A stretch of 64,000 nt of DNA from positions 3,224,001 through 3,288,000 of the forward strand of contig JAWZSP010000005.1 in the NCBI GenBank assembly GCA_034401135.1, read 5' to 3'. The translations under genes and the position numbers were made by a program. The stretch comes from Volutella citrinella. Lineage: Eukaryota; Ascomycota; Sordariomycetes; Hypocreales; Nectriaceae. Shown in pieces: positions 36,801-48,625 of this stretch (the first letter of the stretch is position 1; the number at the start of each line of letters is the position of its first letter). The notes under the pieces are model-generated. The model did no database searches and was not told where the DNA came from. It saw only the letters and a list, made by a program, of their open reading frames with translations.

Positions 36801-36969
36801 GAAAACGCGGCAGGCTTGGCCACGGACTGCTGGAAAAATTGGGAATGCTATAAGAGATAATAGTCCGAACCGAAATACGACCCGAAACGATAGATTCTGG
36901 TCGTGATGCAAGCCGCGCCGTCAGTCGCAGACACTTGGTCAGAGGAGGGTGCAGGGTAGTGGCAATCAT
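33801..36969 (-). CDS. Hypothetical large low-complexity protein with C-terminal hydrophobic segments
   Basis: Proposed exons 36969..36871, 36829..35776 and 35734..33801 give 1028 aa; both introns would be 41 bp. I do not recognise the family. The N-terminus (MIATTLHPPLTK ... RLTARLASRP) is basic, lacks acidic residues at first and resembles a mitochondrial presequence. The next 300 residues are Ser/Lys-rich and disordered. A charged coiled coil (REEEKLKQLEKEKEEIEK) lies near residue 350. The long middle is polar. The last 60 residues hold two hydrophobic stretches (VWYSIGAYSIWLCTLYLQLV and DCLRMILSIPAAVGLMAALI). This suggests a membrane-tethered protein. The N-terminal exon and the exact intron borders are the least certain parts. 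Confidence 0.6.
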
Positions 36970-38012
36970 CAGCGAAAGTCCATCCGAGGTCGAGGGCGGG
37001 TGCTGTACATGAGGAAGGCGCCATCAACGAATTCCAAACTGAGCTCCTGAAGAAAACGAGGAACCGTTATTGCCTTGTACAGGCGGCGAAGATACTCCAG
37101 ATCTGCACCACCCTATTCATCCTGGTCTGCCCCCATCAGATCGCCGCCACCCTGTTTTCGCCCTTGTCTAACAGCGGCATCCACTCACGGAAGGTTTGCG
37201 TTTGACACGGAATCTATAAGATCCCACCCCATCAGTAGTTGAGTAGCTAGCCTCGAGCTCTGCTAGTGCACCGTCCCTAAATACTTTTCTCTGTTTCTGT
37301 CGGTTACATTCGACCACGGTCGACTGAGAGCAATGTGAAGGGAATTCACGTGATGGCAGCTCTTTCAACTAAAAAGTACTACCTACTTAGTAGTAGTAGT
37401 ACTAGCAGTACCTGCTTTCAAAACTGCCATAAGCCCTCCATTTGCCTTCTCTTCCTTTCTCTCTTCGCAACAGCCTGGCTACGACATTCATCCTCATCCG
37501 ACGAAGACACCTACACTCGGTCCGTCCGCTTTCCTATCGTCGCATAACGCTGCGAGATTGATTCACACAAAGAGGATGCCGCATAGCAAAGTCAACGGCC
37601 CGATCACGAGGCCAAGCGAGTGTGCGTCTTTCCATTGCCTCGCCAATAGTAGCAGTTAGCCGCGGCAGTTACGATACACTCGCCCCCATCTCGCTCATTA
37701 CCGGCTTGATATGCCCGTCCAGAAGAGGCCGTCAGGTCCTTCGCGTCCGCTGCCTTCTCTTGCATCCAAGTTTCTGAATTCAGCCCCTGGGTAGCAGTCA
37801 AAGGCCCACCAACGGAACATGCCACAGGCGGTAACGTGCGAAGAAATCCTCGCCTGGCCGTCGCCGAGTCAGCTAGGCCTTTCAACGGTGAGGTGAGCTC
37901 AGTTGATCACAATGTCATCTCGATTCCTCAAGATACACAGGCAAAAATGACTGCACGTTTGCTTCTCCAAGCTTGTTAATCCATATTAGGATCCGGCATT
38001 ATTAATCAGTTC
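36970..38012. other. Intergenic, upstream of the large ORF and of the tRNA
   Basis: Short unrecognised open frames only. Contains TAGTAGTAG-type repeats at about 37376-37410. Confidence 0.45.
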
Positions 38013-38110
38013 GCTTGGCTAGCTCAATTGGTTAGAGCGTTCGACTTTTACGCATCCCGATGCCGACAAAGTTGATCGAACGGTTGTGGGTTCGAGTCCC
38101 ACGTCGAGCG
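38013..38110 (+). tRNA. tRNA-Lys(UUU) with 24-nt intron
   Basis: A full cloverleaf can be drawn: acceptor GCTTGGC with GTCGAGC (two G-U pairs) and discriminator G; D-arm GCTC/GAGC; anticodon stem TTCGA/TCGAA; T-arm GTGGG TTCGAGT CCCAC; five-base variable loop. The anticodon TTT is at 38047-38049, so it decodes lysine AAA. A 24-nt intron (38051..38074) sits one base after the anticodon, the canonical place. The A-box lies in the D-arm and the B-box is GGTTCGAGTCC. It runs against the flanking minus-strand genes. Confidence 0.95.
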
Positions 38111-38114
38111 TTTC

Positions 38115-38120
38115 TTTTTT
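38115..38120 (+). terminator. RNA polymerase III terminator of tRNA-Lys
   Basis: Six T in a row start four bases after the tRNA end, with another T5 just after. This is the expected Pol III stop signal. Confidence 0.8.
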
Positions 38121-38619
38121 CTTTTTGTTCATGATTTCGTCGTACCTATCTAAGTCTATACCCGAGTTCTGTTCGTCGAGAATCCCGTTCCCGTCCAATC
38201 CTTCGTAGATCGATGGGGATGGAGTGTGTCGAACCGCGGCAACTGAACGGCGCAGGGATACTAAAGTGCGAGCCCAAGGGTGATGATTCTACACGCTCAA
38301 ATCAAGCAAAGCCGGAAACAGTCATGGTCTTAGACTGACGACCTTCCGACTTAACGAAGTCATGCATTGGCTGGTCAATCAACTTCCCAACATCATTCAT
38401 TCAGGTTAGTAATGGGAGGCGCGACCTGACATGACATGGAGCCCATACTTTTTCACACGAGGTTAAGAGAAGTCAATCAAAGAACGTCGCTCTTGACTCC
38501 AAGCGTCTCAATCAAGAGATATCCATATCTATGCCATGCCCGGGCCGTGTACGTAGACTGTGGGAGGGCCTGGAAATTCATAAGACACATTTATTACTGC
38601 GAATATCTGATACAAAGAA
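38121..38619. other. Intergenic between tRNA and NUR1 3' end
   Basis: AT-richer DNA with no supportable gene. The open frames on the plus strand near 38436-38740 run into the NUR1 3' end and are not convincing. Confidence 0.4.
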
Positions 38620-40080
38620 CTACCACCGGGGTGGATTTTGGGGTTGCGTCCTGCCCACACTGCCGAAAGGGTTGCCTGTTCCAAGGCTGGAGCCATTTGG
38701 CCTCCTGAAGTCGCTCTTTCGCGACGGGGTTCCCTGTTGACCCAAATTCCTCTGCTCAAAAGCGGCCATTTCTCGCGAATTCCGGGGTGAGGGTGCCTCT
38801 CGCGAATTAAGCTCATTGAGGCTGGTGGCCTTTTTCAGAGGCGACTTGTTGTGCGAATGAACCCCCAAATTCCCCCCAAAGTTTACATTTGGAACGGCTG
38901 ACGACGAAGTTGCAACACCTGATGAAGTGCCCGTCGAAGTGTAGCTCGCAGGCAGACTATGCCGGGGGGTGGAGCTTCGATTGTTCACGGCCTGGTTAAA
39001 CAGGTTGGGGCGTTGTGACGCTGTGGGGGGTGTAAACATCCTGGGCCTCATCACGTTGGCCGGGGTAGGTGTGCTGGACCGCTCCTCGCGATGGTCGGGT
39101 TTTTGAACGTAGGGATTCGGCTGTGTCGTGAACTTGCGTGGGATGTGTGTGGTTGGTGTGCCTATCTGCACAATCTCCTGGAACTCCCGAGGCTGGTCCT
39201 CCGAGAACTGAGTGCCAACATCTCGAACCTCAGGATAAAGGCGAGGGTGGACAAACTTAGTATCGTACTCGTGCATGACTTCCTTCTGAATAATAGCATG
39301 GTCCTTCGCCTGCTGGGCAAATCGATCGCAGAAAAACAACAGCTGGGCTGAGATTATGGCTTGGAGAGCGAGAGTGTTGAACACCGTGACGCTGGGTCGG
39401 GGATCTAGGGGAGCCAGAGGTAGAAATAGCATGTATACCAGAATATGGCCAGGCCCGAAGAGACAGAATAGCCGTAATGACACTGGGAGCGGATCCCAGA
39501 CGGAGATTTCCCATACGTCGGAGGCTTTATCGGGGTGAGCTCGAGATTCTGGGGTGTCGGACGTAATAAAATGGGCAAGATATCGGAGTGGTGATGCGGT
39601 TGGTGTCAAGCTAGAATCCTGGTGCACCTTGACGCGGCGAGCGGATGGTGTCGACGGCGCAGCGTCGATATTGGCCTGGAAAAGACGGTATTTGCGAGTT
39701 CGCGTGATCGTGTAGAAGGCATTGGCGATGGAGAAGAAAACGATGGACCAAATCAGAGGGTAGATCTGTGCAAATGGGTCAGCCGTGGAATAGACTTTGG
39801 TTATTGGGAGGGGTCATCATCATCGTGCACTTACAAAGAATGACAGCCAGCCCGAGCCACTGTCGTCGGCGAAGACGTCGTCCTGCGGCGACGAGGAGCC
39901 AGAGTTGGCACGGACAAGCATGAAAACAAAATTAAGCCCTAGCCCGAGCTGCGTCCCGGCCGCCGTTGAGTCCCAAGCCCTTGTCTCGAGCTCCTCGGAC
40001 AACCAGAGCAGAAAGTCCATGGGGTTGAGCGCCGAAGCGATGCGCTCCGAGAGTGGCTTCTTGCGTACGAGGCGAGGCAT
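38620..40080 (-). CDS. NUR1: Nuclear rim protein 1 (NUR1/Mug154, DUF2418)
   Basis: Two exons, 40080..39835 and 39765..38620, give 463 aa; the intron is 69 bp. The start MPRLVRKKPLSERIASALNP followed by MDFLLWLSEELETRAWD is the hallmark of the DUF2418 family. Two membrane regions follow (IYPLIWSIVFFSIANAFYTI and SLRLFCLFGPGHILVYMLFLPLAPL with ALQAIISAQLLFF). The C-terminal 200 residues are Ser/Pro/Thr-rich and disordered, probably on the nuclear side. In yeast Nur1 works with Lem2/Heh1 at the inner nuclear membrane and tethers rDNA. It is divergent from VMA7, with 388 bp between the two starts. Confidence 0.88.
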
Positions 40081-40468
40081 CGTAGCGACGGGCGGGTGAA
40101 CGAAACGGCGATATCCCCAGCTGCAAAAATAGTATCGTGCAGCGCGCCGGGGTGCAACGGGGCTCGGGACGAAGGGATTTGGGGATGGCGCCCGTGATGT
40201 TAGTTGGAGGTTGGCTTGTTTACTTGGGGCTTGCGGCGCATTTCTTTGTGGTCCCCGTCGAGGCTGATCCAGCAACTGTAGCCTGTCACAGGGCAGCCTA
40301 GGCGGCGTCGCGGGGCGGGTGGTCAGAGCTTCTCCCACCATCGGGGGCGGAGCCTCAGGCGTCTCCCGGCCGTGGCTCGCGAATCCCGTTACCTCCTTCA
40401 GCTTCCACCTTACCAACGGGGACCGAAACCATCCAGCGGCCCCCTAACCCCCCTTCGCAATCGCAACC
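40081..40468. promoter_or_regulatory. Divergent promoter, NUR1 / VMA7
   Basis: Only 388 bp separate the two start codons, so both promoters must lie here. GC-rich; no TATA-like box was found. Confidence 0.5.
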
Positions 40469-41019
40469 ATGGCCTCGCAGGCGGATTTCAAGGACCGGCA
40501 GTTTCTCGCTGTCATCGGCGATGAGGTGAGCCTGCGATGCCCCATTATCCGCGCGCTGGGCGCCGACCCGCTGACGTATGCTCTCTCTAGGACTCTGTGA
40601 CAGGACTCTTGCTTGCTGGAATCGGCGTATGTATCTGTCGCATGATGCGCATCCCGATTGATTGTGCTGACTTGCCAAACAGCACGTAACCGCCGGCGCT
40701 GAGGCGCAGAAGAACTTCCTCGTGGTGGACGGCAAGACGGATACCGGTGCAATCGAAGCTGCTTTCGACAAGTTCACTGAGGAGAGGAAGGATATTGGCA
40801 TTATCCTCATCAACCAGCACGTCAGTTTATTCACGTTAGGGCGTCTGGCAGGTCGAGCGCGTACTGACGGAGCTGCAGATTGCGGACAGGATCCGACATC
40901 GCATCGACACATACACGGCAGCCTTCCCAACCGTCTTAGAGATTCCCAGCAAGGACCACCCATACGACCCCGAGAAGGACAGTGTTCTACGACGAGTGCG
41001 GCGTCTATTTGGCGAGTGA
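40469..41019 (+). CDS. VMA7: V-type ATPase subunit F
   Basis: Four exons, 40469..40525, 40591..40626, 40683..40820 and 40879..41019, give 123 aa, the usual size. Introns are 65, 56 and 58 bp, all phase 0. The protein reads [19 protein letters not shown], then [12 protein letters not shown], the [19 protein letters not shown] segment, [16 protein letters not shown] and [12 protein letters not shown]. These are the conserved blocks of the F subunit, a Rossmann-like protein in the V1 central stalk that couples ATP hydrolysis to proton pumping into the vacuole. The 36-nt second exon is easily missed. Confidence 0.95.
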
Positions 41020-41348
41020 GAGTACAGGGTGTGGCGGATAGGAAGTTGGTATTTATTCCCAGAACTATGATCTGGCGGAGCGAGTGAGGGACCGGAACAT
41101 TGGACTGCAGAGCAATGTTGTGCCATTGCCTAGTTCAAGTTATGCTTAATGGCATGAGCAAATAAACAACTAAAGAGATCCCAGACCGCCTCTCGTGTTC
41201 CCCCTGATGCCAAGCTGAATCTAATGCCGCTATGAAAAAGATGCTGAAAGAGAGCAAGAAGTCGCCATACTCGATGGACCAAAACCAGCAACCAACGCCT
41301 ACAACAGGCCCAGACTAAAATCCATGTCACATGCACATGCGCCTTCGA
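41020..41348. other. Convergent 3' region
   Basis: 3' ends of VMA7 and the NPC2-like gene meet here. Nothing else seen. Confidence 0.45.
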
Positions 41349-42002
41349 TTACAGGTCATTGCCAAAGATGCCGCCAACAGCAAACTGGACGGTAGCGGTC
41401 AAGCAGGTAATCTGGATGTCATCCTCGGTGAAGACATCAGCGAGAACGGTGTACTTGCCCTGGGAGCTTGTTAGAATACGTAGCAGAATGAATATCAGAC
41501 GGGAGGGACGCATACAGGGGGGATCTCGGCGGGAAGGTCGACAACCTTGGAGAGTTCCAAGTCTCCAGCCTCAACGGGGCACTCGAGATCAACATTGGTG
41601 ATCTGCTCACACAGGTCGGCCTTGGTGCTGATAAGGCGAACAAGGCCATATTTAACCGTCAAAAGGACGTAAGCGCCCTTTTCGATTCGTTGCTTGACAG
41701 TGCCCTTGGCCTTGATCTCAAGTTGCTTGCCACTGTTCTAGGTTAGCCTGCTGGATCCCAACAAAGTAGGTGTCAAGTGAGGGGGGACCGTACGCCAGAG
41801 GAGGGTTGGGGCTCAGATCGACCTCATCAATGCGAATAAGGTCGGCGGCATGGTCGCCAGGGCAGAGCTCCAGAGGCGAATTTCCAGGGATCTTATTGTC
41901 GTCATTGCCCAAGACATCGGGGGCCTTGCCGTTGAAAATGCTCACAGCGGTGACGGGAGCGAGGCAGGCGTAGACAGCGGCAGCGACGGTCGTGAGTCTC
42001 AT
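41349..42002 (-). CDS. NPC2: NPC2-like phosphatidylglycerol/phosphatidylinositol transfer protein (ML domain)
   Basis: Three exons, 42002..41794, 41732..41516 and 41459..41349, give 178 aa; introns are 61 and 56 bp. A signal peptide (MRLTTVAAAVYACLAPVTAV) leads the protein to the secretory path. The ML domain includes ELCPGDHAADLIRIDEVDLSP, LEIKAKGTVKQ, KYGLVRLISTKADLCEQI and YTVLADVFTEDDIQITCL, with cysteines fitting conserved disulphides. Intron 1 has two nearby acceptors; only the one after AACAG keeps the frame (PPLA-GKQLEIK). The family binds sterols or acidic phospholipids in the vacuole or secretory lumen; which lipid cannot be told. Confidence 0.92.
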
Positions 42003-45000
42003 GATGAATTAGGACAACAGTCGATTCGGGATGATGTCGTCGTCGAAGGGATATGGTTGAGAGGATGAACGATGTCGGAGGCAGGTGGTAGAAGAAGGCT
42101 GGCCGTTATCTCAGCAGACGATGGCGAGTGGCTTGGGGCGAGATGCGTCATGGGACCGCTGCTCCACTTTGATTGGCGAAGGAGGGGTCGGCTGGGGAAA
42201 AGAAGAACCGGTTGCTGCGTCCTTGAGTCGCGGCGTGCCCGGCGGCTATTCTTCCTGGACCTCAAGGCAGACACGTGACCAGTATCCACTCTGCTCTAGC
42301 GTATATAAACCATTCATCCATCGACTGGCCGGCTTGCTTCTTGCTTTGCTCCTCATACTTACCTTGCCTGGAATTTCGCTGATCATGAGGAGCGAGATTC
42401 AACTTGGAGGGCCTGCATTGCACATCGCGGAGTCATTCCATGTTCTATTGCCCTTCTGGGCCATAGGGGGTGTAATTTTTGATGGGTTTCTTTCATTGCG
42501 TCTTGCCGCTTGTCGGTGGGCACGAAGAAGGATGTGCTCGTTTTAGCGGCGAGAGTTTCCATGATGAGATTCACGTTTCTACGCTCAGCGCATGGCTCAT
42601 TCAGGCGACATGGAACCAGGATGTACAATGAGAGTGCAGACAATGCCAGTGCACAATTTGTGTTGGGAGAGCATCAGCATGGGCTAGGTTAGCGGGAATG
42701 GCCCAGCATCCGTCTTATCTTGCTAGCCTGCCGTGTCATATCGCCGAATTTCCGTCGGGATAGCCCAAGTTGGACTGTGCCCTGAAGTAGCGACTTCACC
42801 CATACTGCATCGAGCATGGCCCTCTGGAAGCGAAGCATGGTTAGTCCTTACATCGTACGCACGAGTGCCGTAGTGATTAGTGTACAGGTGTGACGTTCTG
42901 TGTGACGGTTTGTGGGGAGATGGGATTTCATGCCACTTGGCCAGCTAGCAGCCACATTTGTTGCATTTGCCATACTAAGGAGGGACACAAAGGAGCCCAA
43001 AGTCTAGAGCAATCACAATCGACGCCCAGAGCAGGGATGGCCTGCGAGCGTAGCGCGATGTGAGTCATGGGACAGTCGCACTGTGCGTGTTATGTCAGAC
43101 AGACCTCCAAGCATATCCCCCGCCAACCTGTGACCACTCAGCATCGAGTGTGGGCATCGAAGGTTTTCCGTAGTCTCGGCCTCACCATTCACGCTCGAAC
43201 GAGGTGGGCGGGGATGCATTGATCACGGGGGGAGGAAGATAAGTACTAAGGTCGCACACGTCGGCTGCAATGGGAGCTTCGAGCGAGCTCAGATCGTGGC
43301 TGCTGCACGGCGGCGCACGCAGTAGCAGTCGTATTGCTTCCTCCCACATCGTCTCGGTACGAGGGCAGTACCGCTGCAGACCCACCCTAGCCGTGCGAAA
43401 CCGGGACGCGACGCGGATACGAAGTACCTCCTTCCCACGTCTTGCATCCCTTCCCAGAAGGAGCGAGATTACTCGATCACTAAGCGGCCACAAGACTCCA
43501 CTCGAAGGACGAGAGACGCGTCGAAGCGGTACGGCGCACTGGTACCTGCATCTACGGAGTGCTAAGCTGGCCCGGCTTCTTCTGCCCGGACTGAGCTGCT
43601 TTGGCTCTTGACCGGCTTGCTCCATCGCATTGTGGGACTCCCGTGGCAGGTCGACCCAGAGTCCTTCGAACAAACCGAACCATCTCGGCCGTCTGACGCA
43701 TCCGACCGCTGCGCAGGCATCGCAAAATGCTCAGGAAACGTCCCCACTGTGTAGTCGCAATGACGCGACCTCCATCCTCGTCACGCACCACTGCTGCTGC
43801 AGCTCTCCCTGCTGAAACTCCGAGCCGAAGCTTCCTGGGGCTGCGGCAGGGCATTCAATGGCAGCCCACACTGTGTCCAGCATCATTTGATTGGCTTGAG
43901 CCACTGTCGCGTTGGGGGGAAGCTTCACCCCCTGCACCCTCAGCCAATGGGCGGGGCGAACAAGAGCTCTACCCTGATCCTTTGGCATGCACAGTATGAA
44001 TGTACGGGTCCCGTCATGTGTCATGTATCGTTATAACTCACCGACGCCCGTTGCTAGCCCGTCGCGTCGCTCGCCCAGGCTTGGTGCCTTGGGCAATCTT
44101 GCTCGTTTCCCGCTGCTCTGAGCCTGGCGCCTGTTGGGACCCCACTCAAGCCGCGACCTTCGACTTGCGACAAGCCAGGCACACAGTGGCTGCGACCGAG
44201 GCTCAGCCAACGAGTACGTAGCGGCCAGTAGTACCGTGGTCACCGTCGGACGCAGCTGCCACAATCGGGGGGTGGAGGAGGGGGCGGCGGTGTTTTTGTG
44301 CGGGCAGTGCTGTGTTGGCGGTTTGGTGGCCATGTTTCTGCCTGCTTCCTTGCCCTCTGGAACGCCGTCAGCCAGCCTTCTCGACATTCTGTGAAAGCTC
44401 CTCCCGACTCCTTCGACTCCCTGTTCATACGAACCGCCGAGGCGTTCCAGTCTCAGTGTCAGCCCGCCGGTATGGACATCTCGAACGATGATGTCTTCTG
44501 AGCTGGCCTCGGGCTGTGGTCCGGCAACATCACCCAAAACCGGTGCTCTCGATGCTCGCCCGCACTTCACGCCCCTGCCCAGCGCCCAAGGGCCTCCCGC
44601 TCTCGCTCGTGTCTCTTCGCCGTCCGCAATTTCCAACTACCTACCCCCCTTCCAGCTGGCTTTCCTCCACGCACCGGTTGCGCTCTCACCTGCAGCGATC
44701 ACCGCATTGTGGCCTCAGGCATGAAAGCGCCGCCCTGCACTAAGATTTCCGAATCCGCCGCCATCCAAGGTTGGGTTTAGCGCCAGATTCTCCGTCAGTC
44801 TTGTCTTGTCTCGTCTGGCCCCTACTCTCTGCCCAGGTATCTTTCTTTTGTACCAGCAAGGTTGCCACAGCCCAGCAGAAAAAATCAGCACCCACACACC
44901 GCACCCACCCGCACCGCACCAGTGCACGCCCAGTGGCCACTGCCGGCGCCTTGAAGGGGGGGGAGGACACTCCGCAATGCCGTCTGCAGGCCGACTCTTC

Positions 45001-45907
45001 TCGTTGCCAGAGAATGCCCGGGGCCAGCGCGCTGCACCTATGCCAGCCCGGTCATGGCGCTTGCTCCGTTGTGCTGCGCTGCGTGTGCTGTTGCGCTGCT
45101 CCGGGCCTCGCGGCTGTCCTCCAGTGAGTACAGTACAGCGGTAGGGTCGACCCAGAGGCGAGAGGGTCGCTGGTGGGTACGTACCTGTACACAGCGTCCA
45201 GTCCCATGCCTGGACCTGAGCCAGCCAACCCCAGGTCAGCACCGCACCCATCTTGTTGCAAAGCACCCGGGCCTGTCGCTCCTCCCCATCCTCGAACTCT
45301 TCTCCCGTCACCCATTACCCTCTCTTCGTGCAGTCCACGGTCCGCCCCTCGTCCTCTCTCTCGTCAAGCCTTCCACGTATTCTCTCGGTGGAATCGTGCC
45401 TGAGAAGCCTCACAGTTTCTCCCTTTCTCTTTTTTTCATCCTGCCTCCTCGAGCGCCGCCCCCGCCGCGCGCACAACCTCGTCCACCCTCGTCGCCTTCC
45501 GTCCCGTCGTGACGATCCACGAGTTTGCGAAAACACAATCCGCCCAACCGTGTACTCAACACAACTTCGACTGGGACGACCACCCCATATCTCGTCTCTG
45601 CTGGCGCGACGCATCACGAAGACCTAATTGCTTTCACACATCGTCGCGTCGCTCTTCCCCTGCCCTTAACGGTCGACCCTCCTCACGATTTCGAAGCCGT
45701 CGCCGCCCCCCTTCGTACTGGACATCACGACTGTGCCGCCCTCGTGTTGCCGCATGAGACTGCCCTGTGGCTGAACCCCCCCACGGCGATTCTATCCGGT
45801 CCTACAGGCGCGCCTCCACAACGGCGTCATGCCACAAAGACCGCGACGGTAATCATCCAACGCACTCCCTCCGGAAGCCACCACCTCGTGAGGCCCAGTC
45901 ACAGATT
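42003..45907. other. Intergenic, 3.9 kb, with probable SET3 leader
   Basis: The longest gene-free stretch of the window. Open frames up to 198 codons exist (for example minus 43182-43673 and 44715-45311) but overlap one another, have no recognisable domain and follow GC bias. A TATATAAA at about 42301-42308 has no clear gene after it. The part from about 44700 is pyrimidine-rich and looks like the promoter and 5' leader of SET3. Confidence 0.4.
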
Positions 45908-48625
45908 ATGACAGACACGCCAGCGCCGCTGTCGACGCCGTCCGCAGCTCCTAGTCAGGTCGCCCTGCCGGTCCTTCCGAGCCCGACGACCAAGGAAGCC
46001 CCCGTTATCCAAAAGGTAGAGGCGGCGGAAGAAGAACCTTACACCATCAAGTGTATCTGTAACTTCTCTGACGACGATGGAAATACGATTTACTGCGAGA
46101 CGTGCGATACCTGGCAGCACATCGACTGTTTTTATCCCAACAATCGAGACGAAGCCATTAGGGAGGACTTTGCACACTCATGCGCCGACTGCAAGCCTCG
46201 CCCCCTTGAGCGCCAGAAGGCCATCGAGCGGACCCTCCGTCTGAAAAACCCATCAACCGAAGAAGAAGCCGATAAGAAGCCCAAGCGACCACCCTCGAAG
46301 AGCCACAAGAAGAAGCCCAAGCCTAGCGAGATCCAAGTGAACGGCCACAGTGGCCTCCACGACAGCACCAAGCATGCCGTTCCCCAAGACTCTTCCCACA
46401 CCTCCAAGAAGGCGAAATCATCTCATCGTTCATCACAATCCGTCAGCTCCCAATCTGCCAAACGAAGTCCCTCTTATGGGAATGCGCGACCAAACCCTGC
46501 AAACCCTCCTAGCCCTGCTACCACTCCTCCTGACCTCCCCCACGACTTCCGAATTCACCACTACTCTCAAGGCTTCCGCTCATTGTATGACGAAAAAGAC
46601 GTGACAGAAGCCCACAACAACGCCTTCACCAGTTTAGCAATCCCCACGGCCCTCTCCCGTTGGCTTCGGGAGCCGACGACCATGCGTACCGAAGTTGGCC
46701 GCCTCCCGTCTGATGTTTTCCTACCCACACCGGCAAACATCGAGGAGACGAAGCCGAAACTCGAGGTCAAGGATGCGACCCGATCGCTAGACGATGGTAG
46801 ATCCCTTCGCTGGCGCTTCCTAACATCGACAACGCCGATCGAAAAGGACCTCCCTCTTATCGAATTAAATGGAAGAATCGGATTTCAAAAAGATTACTGC
46901 GAGGACGCGGCGAATCTCTGGGCCGACCTTTCGTCTCCTCTTCCCTTTGTCTTCTTCCATCCGACTCTACCTCTGTACATCGACACCAGGCAAGAAGGTT
47001 CCGCCGCTCGCTACGTGCGACGGAGCTGCAAGCCCAACGCTCAACTGGACACGTATCTTTCCGACAGATCCGAGTACCATTTTTGGATCGTGAGCGATCG
47101 CTACGTGTCTGCCAACGAACAGATATCGCTTCCATGGGATTTCCGATTAGAGAAAAGTGTTGATGCCCGCTGGCTACACCTACTTGGCCTTTCGGATGAC
47201 GATTCAACCACCCACACGGAGAGCCCGATTGATGAGACAGAATACACCGCAATTTCGAACTGGATTGATCGTATACTATCTGAATACGGTGGCTGCGCTT
47301 GCGATCTTGATAACAACTGCGCTTTCGCCCGATTCCATCGTCAATACCTTTTCGGCAAGGCGCAACCACGCGCCCCTCCCAAGAAGAAGCAACGAAAGCC
47401 AAAGACACAAGCAATCTCCCCCACTAGTACTGGCCAGGCGACCAACAGCAGGGCAGCGAGCGAGGGCCACGGCGACGATATAATCGATCAAGACGCGCGA
47501 TCACAGTCTGGCTCTCGGAGCAAGCCTCCCAGTCGAGACATGACGCCCCTACGGCAAGGCTCTTTTGACCAGCTTGGCATTCTCACTGAGCCAACAGATC
47601 GTGACAAGCGAAAGGTGGCCATGGTCGAAGATTCATTTCGCCGGATGGAACAGCAACAGCCCCCACGGAAGAAGAAACGGGTGTCTGATGGTACCAATGG
47701 CTCCACCTCATCAAAATCCAAGGCCCGCGCGGGCTCTACAGCATCGCACGGCACCTACGTGGATTCGGGCACGAACAAGCAAGATTCCCAGTCTCCACAG
47801 CTCTCTCACAAGCCGTCCATCTCCAGACGGGATGAGGACTCGGCCAGTCGATCAAGACAATCCTCCGTTGGGTCCAGGGGAGCGTATTGTGATGCTGCTG
47901 TTCAAACAGATCCGGTGGAAGGCGAATGGTTCAGCGAGCCCAAAGAGCAATCACCTCGGCTAAAGAAGAGGATCATCTCGCTCTCGCAACGCTTGCTTAA
48001 TAACCGACTCAAGGTTCGAGACCATGAAAGCCACCGACGACAGTCGGTGACGACGCAGGCTTCATCTGGAATGACAGTGGATATCGGCTCCCCTGTCGCT
48101 GAACAAAAGCCGGCAGTTCTGAAGTCGGAGTCTGATCTGCCATCCCCGGCACCGCAAGAAGGAGACGTCCCCATGACGGACATGTCGACAGCATTGGAGA
48201 CGAGCTCACAATCCATCGAGTCCTCCTCGACAGCTCCGGTAAAGACTCCAGACCTCCGTGTTCAGTTGCCGCCGGTGCCCGCTTTTGACAACTCTGGCCT
48301 TGGACTCAATGTTACTACGCCCCAGTCCACTGGGTCGATTGTGCATTCGCCACTGTCTGGTACACTGCCCAGCCCCTTTGCGCCCCCAGCGATCAATGGC
48401 ATCGCTGCCCATCCAAGTCCGATCAAAAAGAAGCTGAGCTTGAGCGACTACACCAAGAGCAGGATGAACAAGGCTGCTGGCAAGGTTGTGGGAGGAAATA
48501 GCATTCTCAAGCCAACAATTTCGAGCCCCGAGGATACTAAAGTCGACATCATTCTCGAATCCCCCTCTGCCGAGAAGCCCCTGGAGACGGCCCCGACAAT
48601 CAATGGTTCTTCTTCGACGGCATAA
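45908..48625 (+). CDS. SET3: SET3-type PHD finger and SET domain protein
   Basis: A single exon from the ATG at 45908 gives 905 aa; the open frame extends further upstream but without an ATG. The PHD finger has ligands C49, C51, C63, C66, H71, C74, C92 and C95 (C4HC3). A lysine-rich linker follows. The SET domain runs about residues 305-415 (GRIGFQKDYC ... RYVRRSCKPNAQLDTYL ... ISLPWDF), a divergent type without the full catalytic NHS-x-xPN context. The C-terminal half is Ser/Pro-rich and disordered with basic clusters (RKKKRVSD). In yeast Set3 is the scaffold of the Set3 histone deacetylase complex and its PHD finger reads H3K4me2. The same role is inferred. Confidence 0.9.
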   Translation: MTDTPAPLSTPSAAPSQVALPVLPSPTTKEAPVIQKVEAAEEEPYTIKCICNFSDDDGNTIYCETCDTWQHIDCFYPNNRDEAIREDFAHSCADCKPRPLERQKAIERTLRLKNPSTEEEADKKPKRPPSKSHKKKPKPSEIQVNGHSGLHDSTKHAVPQDSSHTSKKAKSSHRSSQSVSSQSAKRSPSYGNARPNPANPPSPATTPPDLPHDFRIHHYSQGFRSLYDEKDVTEAHNNAFTSLAIPTALSRWLREPTTMRTEVGRLPSDVFLPTPANIEETKPKLEVKDATRSLDDGRSLRWRFLTSTTPIEKDLPLIELNGRIGFQKDYCEDAANLWADLSSPLPFVFFHPTLPLYIDTRQEGSAARYVRRSCKPNAQLDTYLSDRSEYHFWIVSDRYVSANEQISLPWDFRLEKSVDARWLHLLGLSDDDSTTHTESPIDETEYTAISNWIDRILSEYGGCACDLDNNCAFARFHRQYLFGKAQPRAPPKKKQRKPKTQAISPTSTGQATNSRAASEGHGDDIIDQDARSQSGSRSKPPSRDMTPLRQGSFDQLGILTEPTDRDKRKVAMVEDSFRRMEQQQPPRKKKRVSDGTNGSTSSKSKARAGSTASHGTYVDSGTNKQDSQSPQLSHKPSISRRDEDSASRSRQSSVGSRGAYCDAAVQTDPVEGEWFSEPKEQSPRLKKRIISLSQRLLNNRLKVRDHESHRRQSVTTQASSGMTVDIGSPVAEQKPAVLKSESDLPSPAPQEGDVPMTDMSTALETSSQSIESSSTAPVKTPDLRVQLPPVPAFDNSGLGLNVTTPQSTGSIVHSPLSGTLPSPFAPPAINGIAAHPSPIKKKLSLSDYTKSRMNKAAGKVVGGNSILKPTISSPEDTKVDIILESPSAEKPLETAPTINGSSSTA

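Noticed and set aside
43182..45311. Several minus-strand frames of 163-201 codons before SET3
   Set aside because: They overlap equally long frames on the other strand, are Arg/Ser/Pro-rich by composition and show no domain or splice logic.
45767..45907. N-terminal extension of SET3
   Set aside because: The frame is open but contains no ATG; the first methionine is at 45908 and the extension has no similarity to the family.
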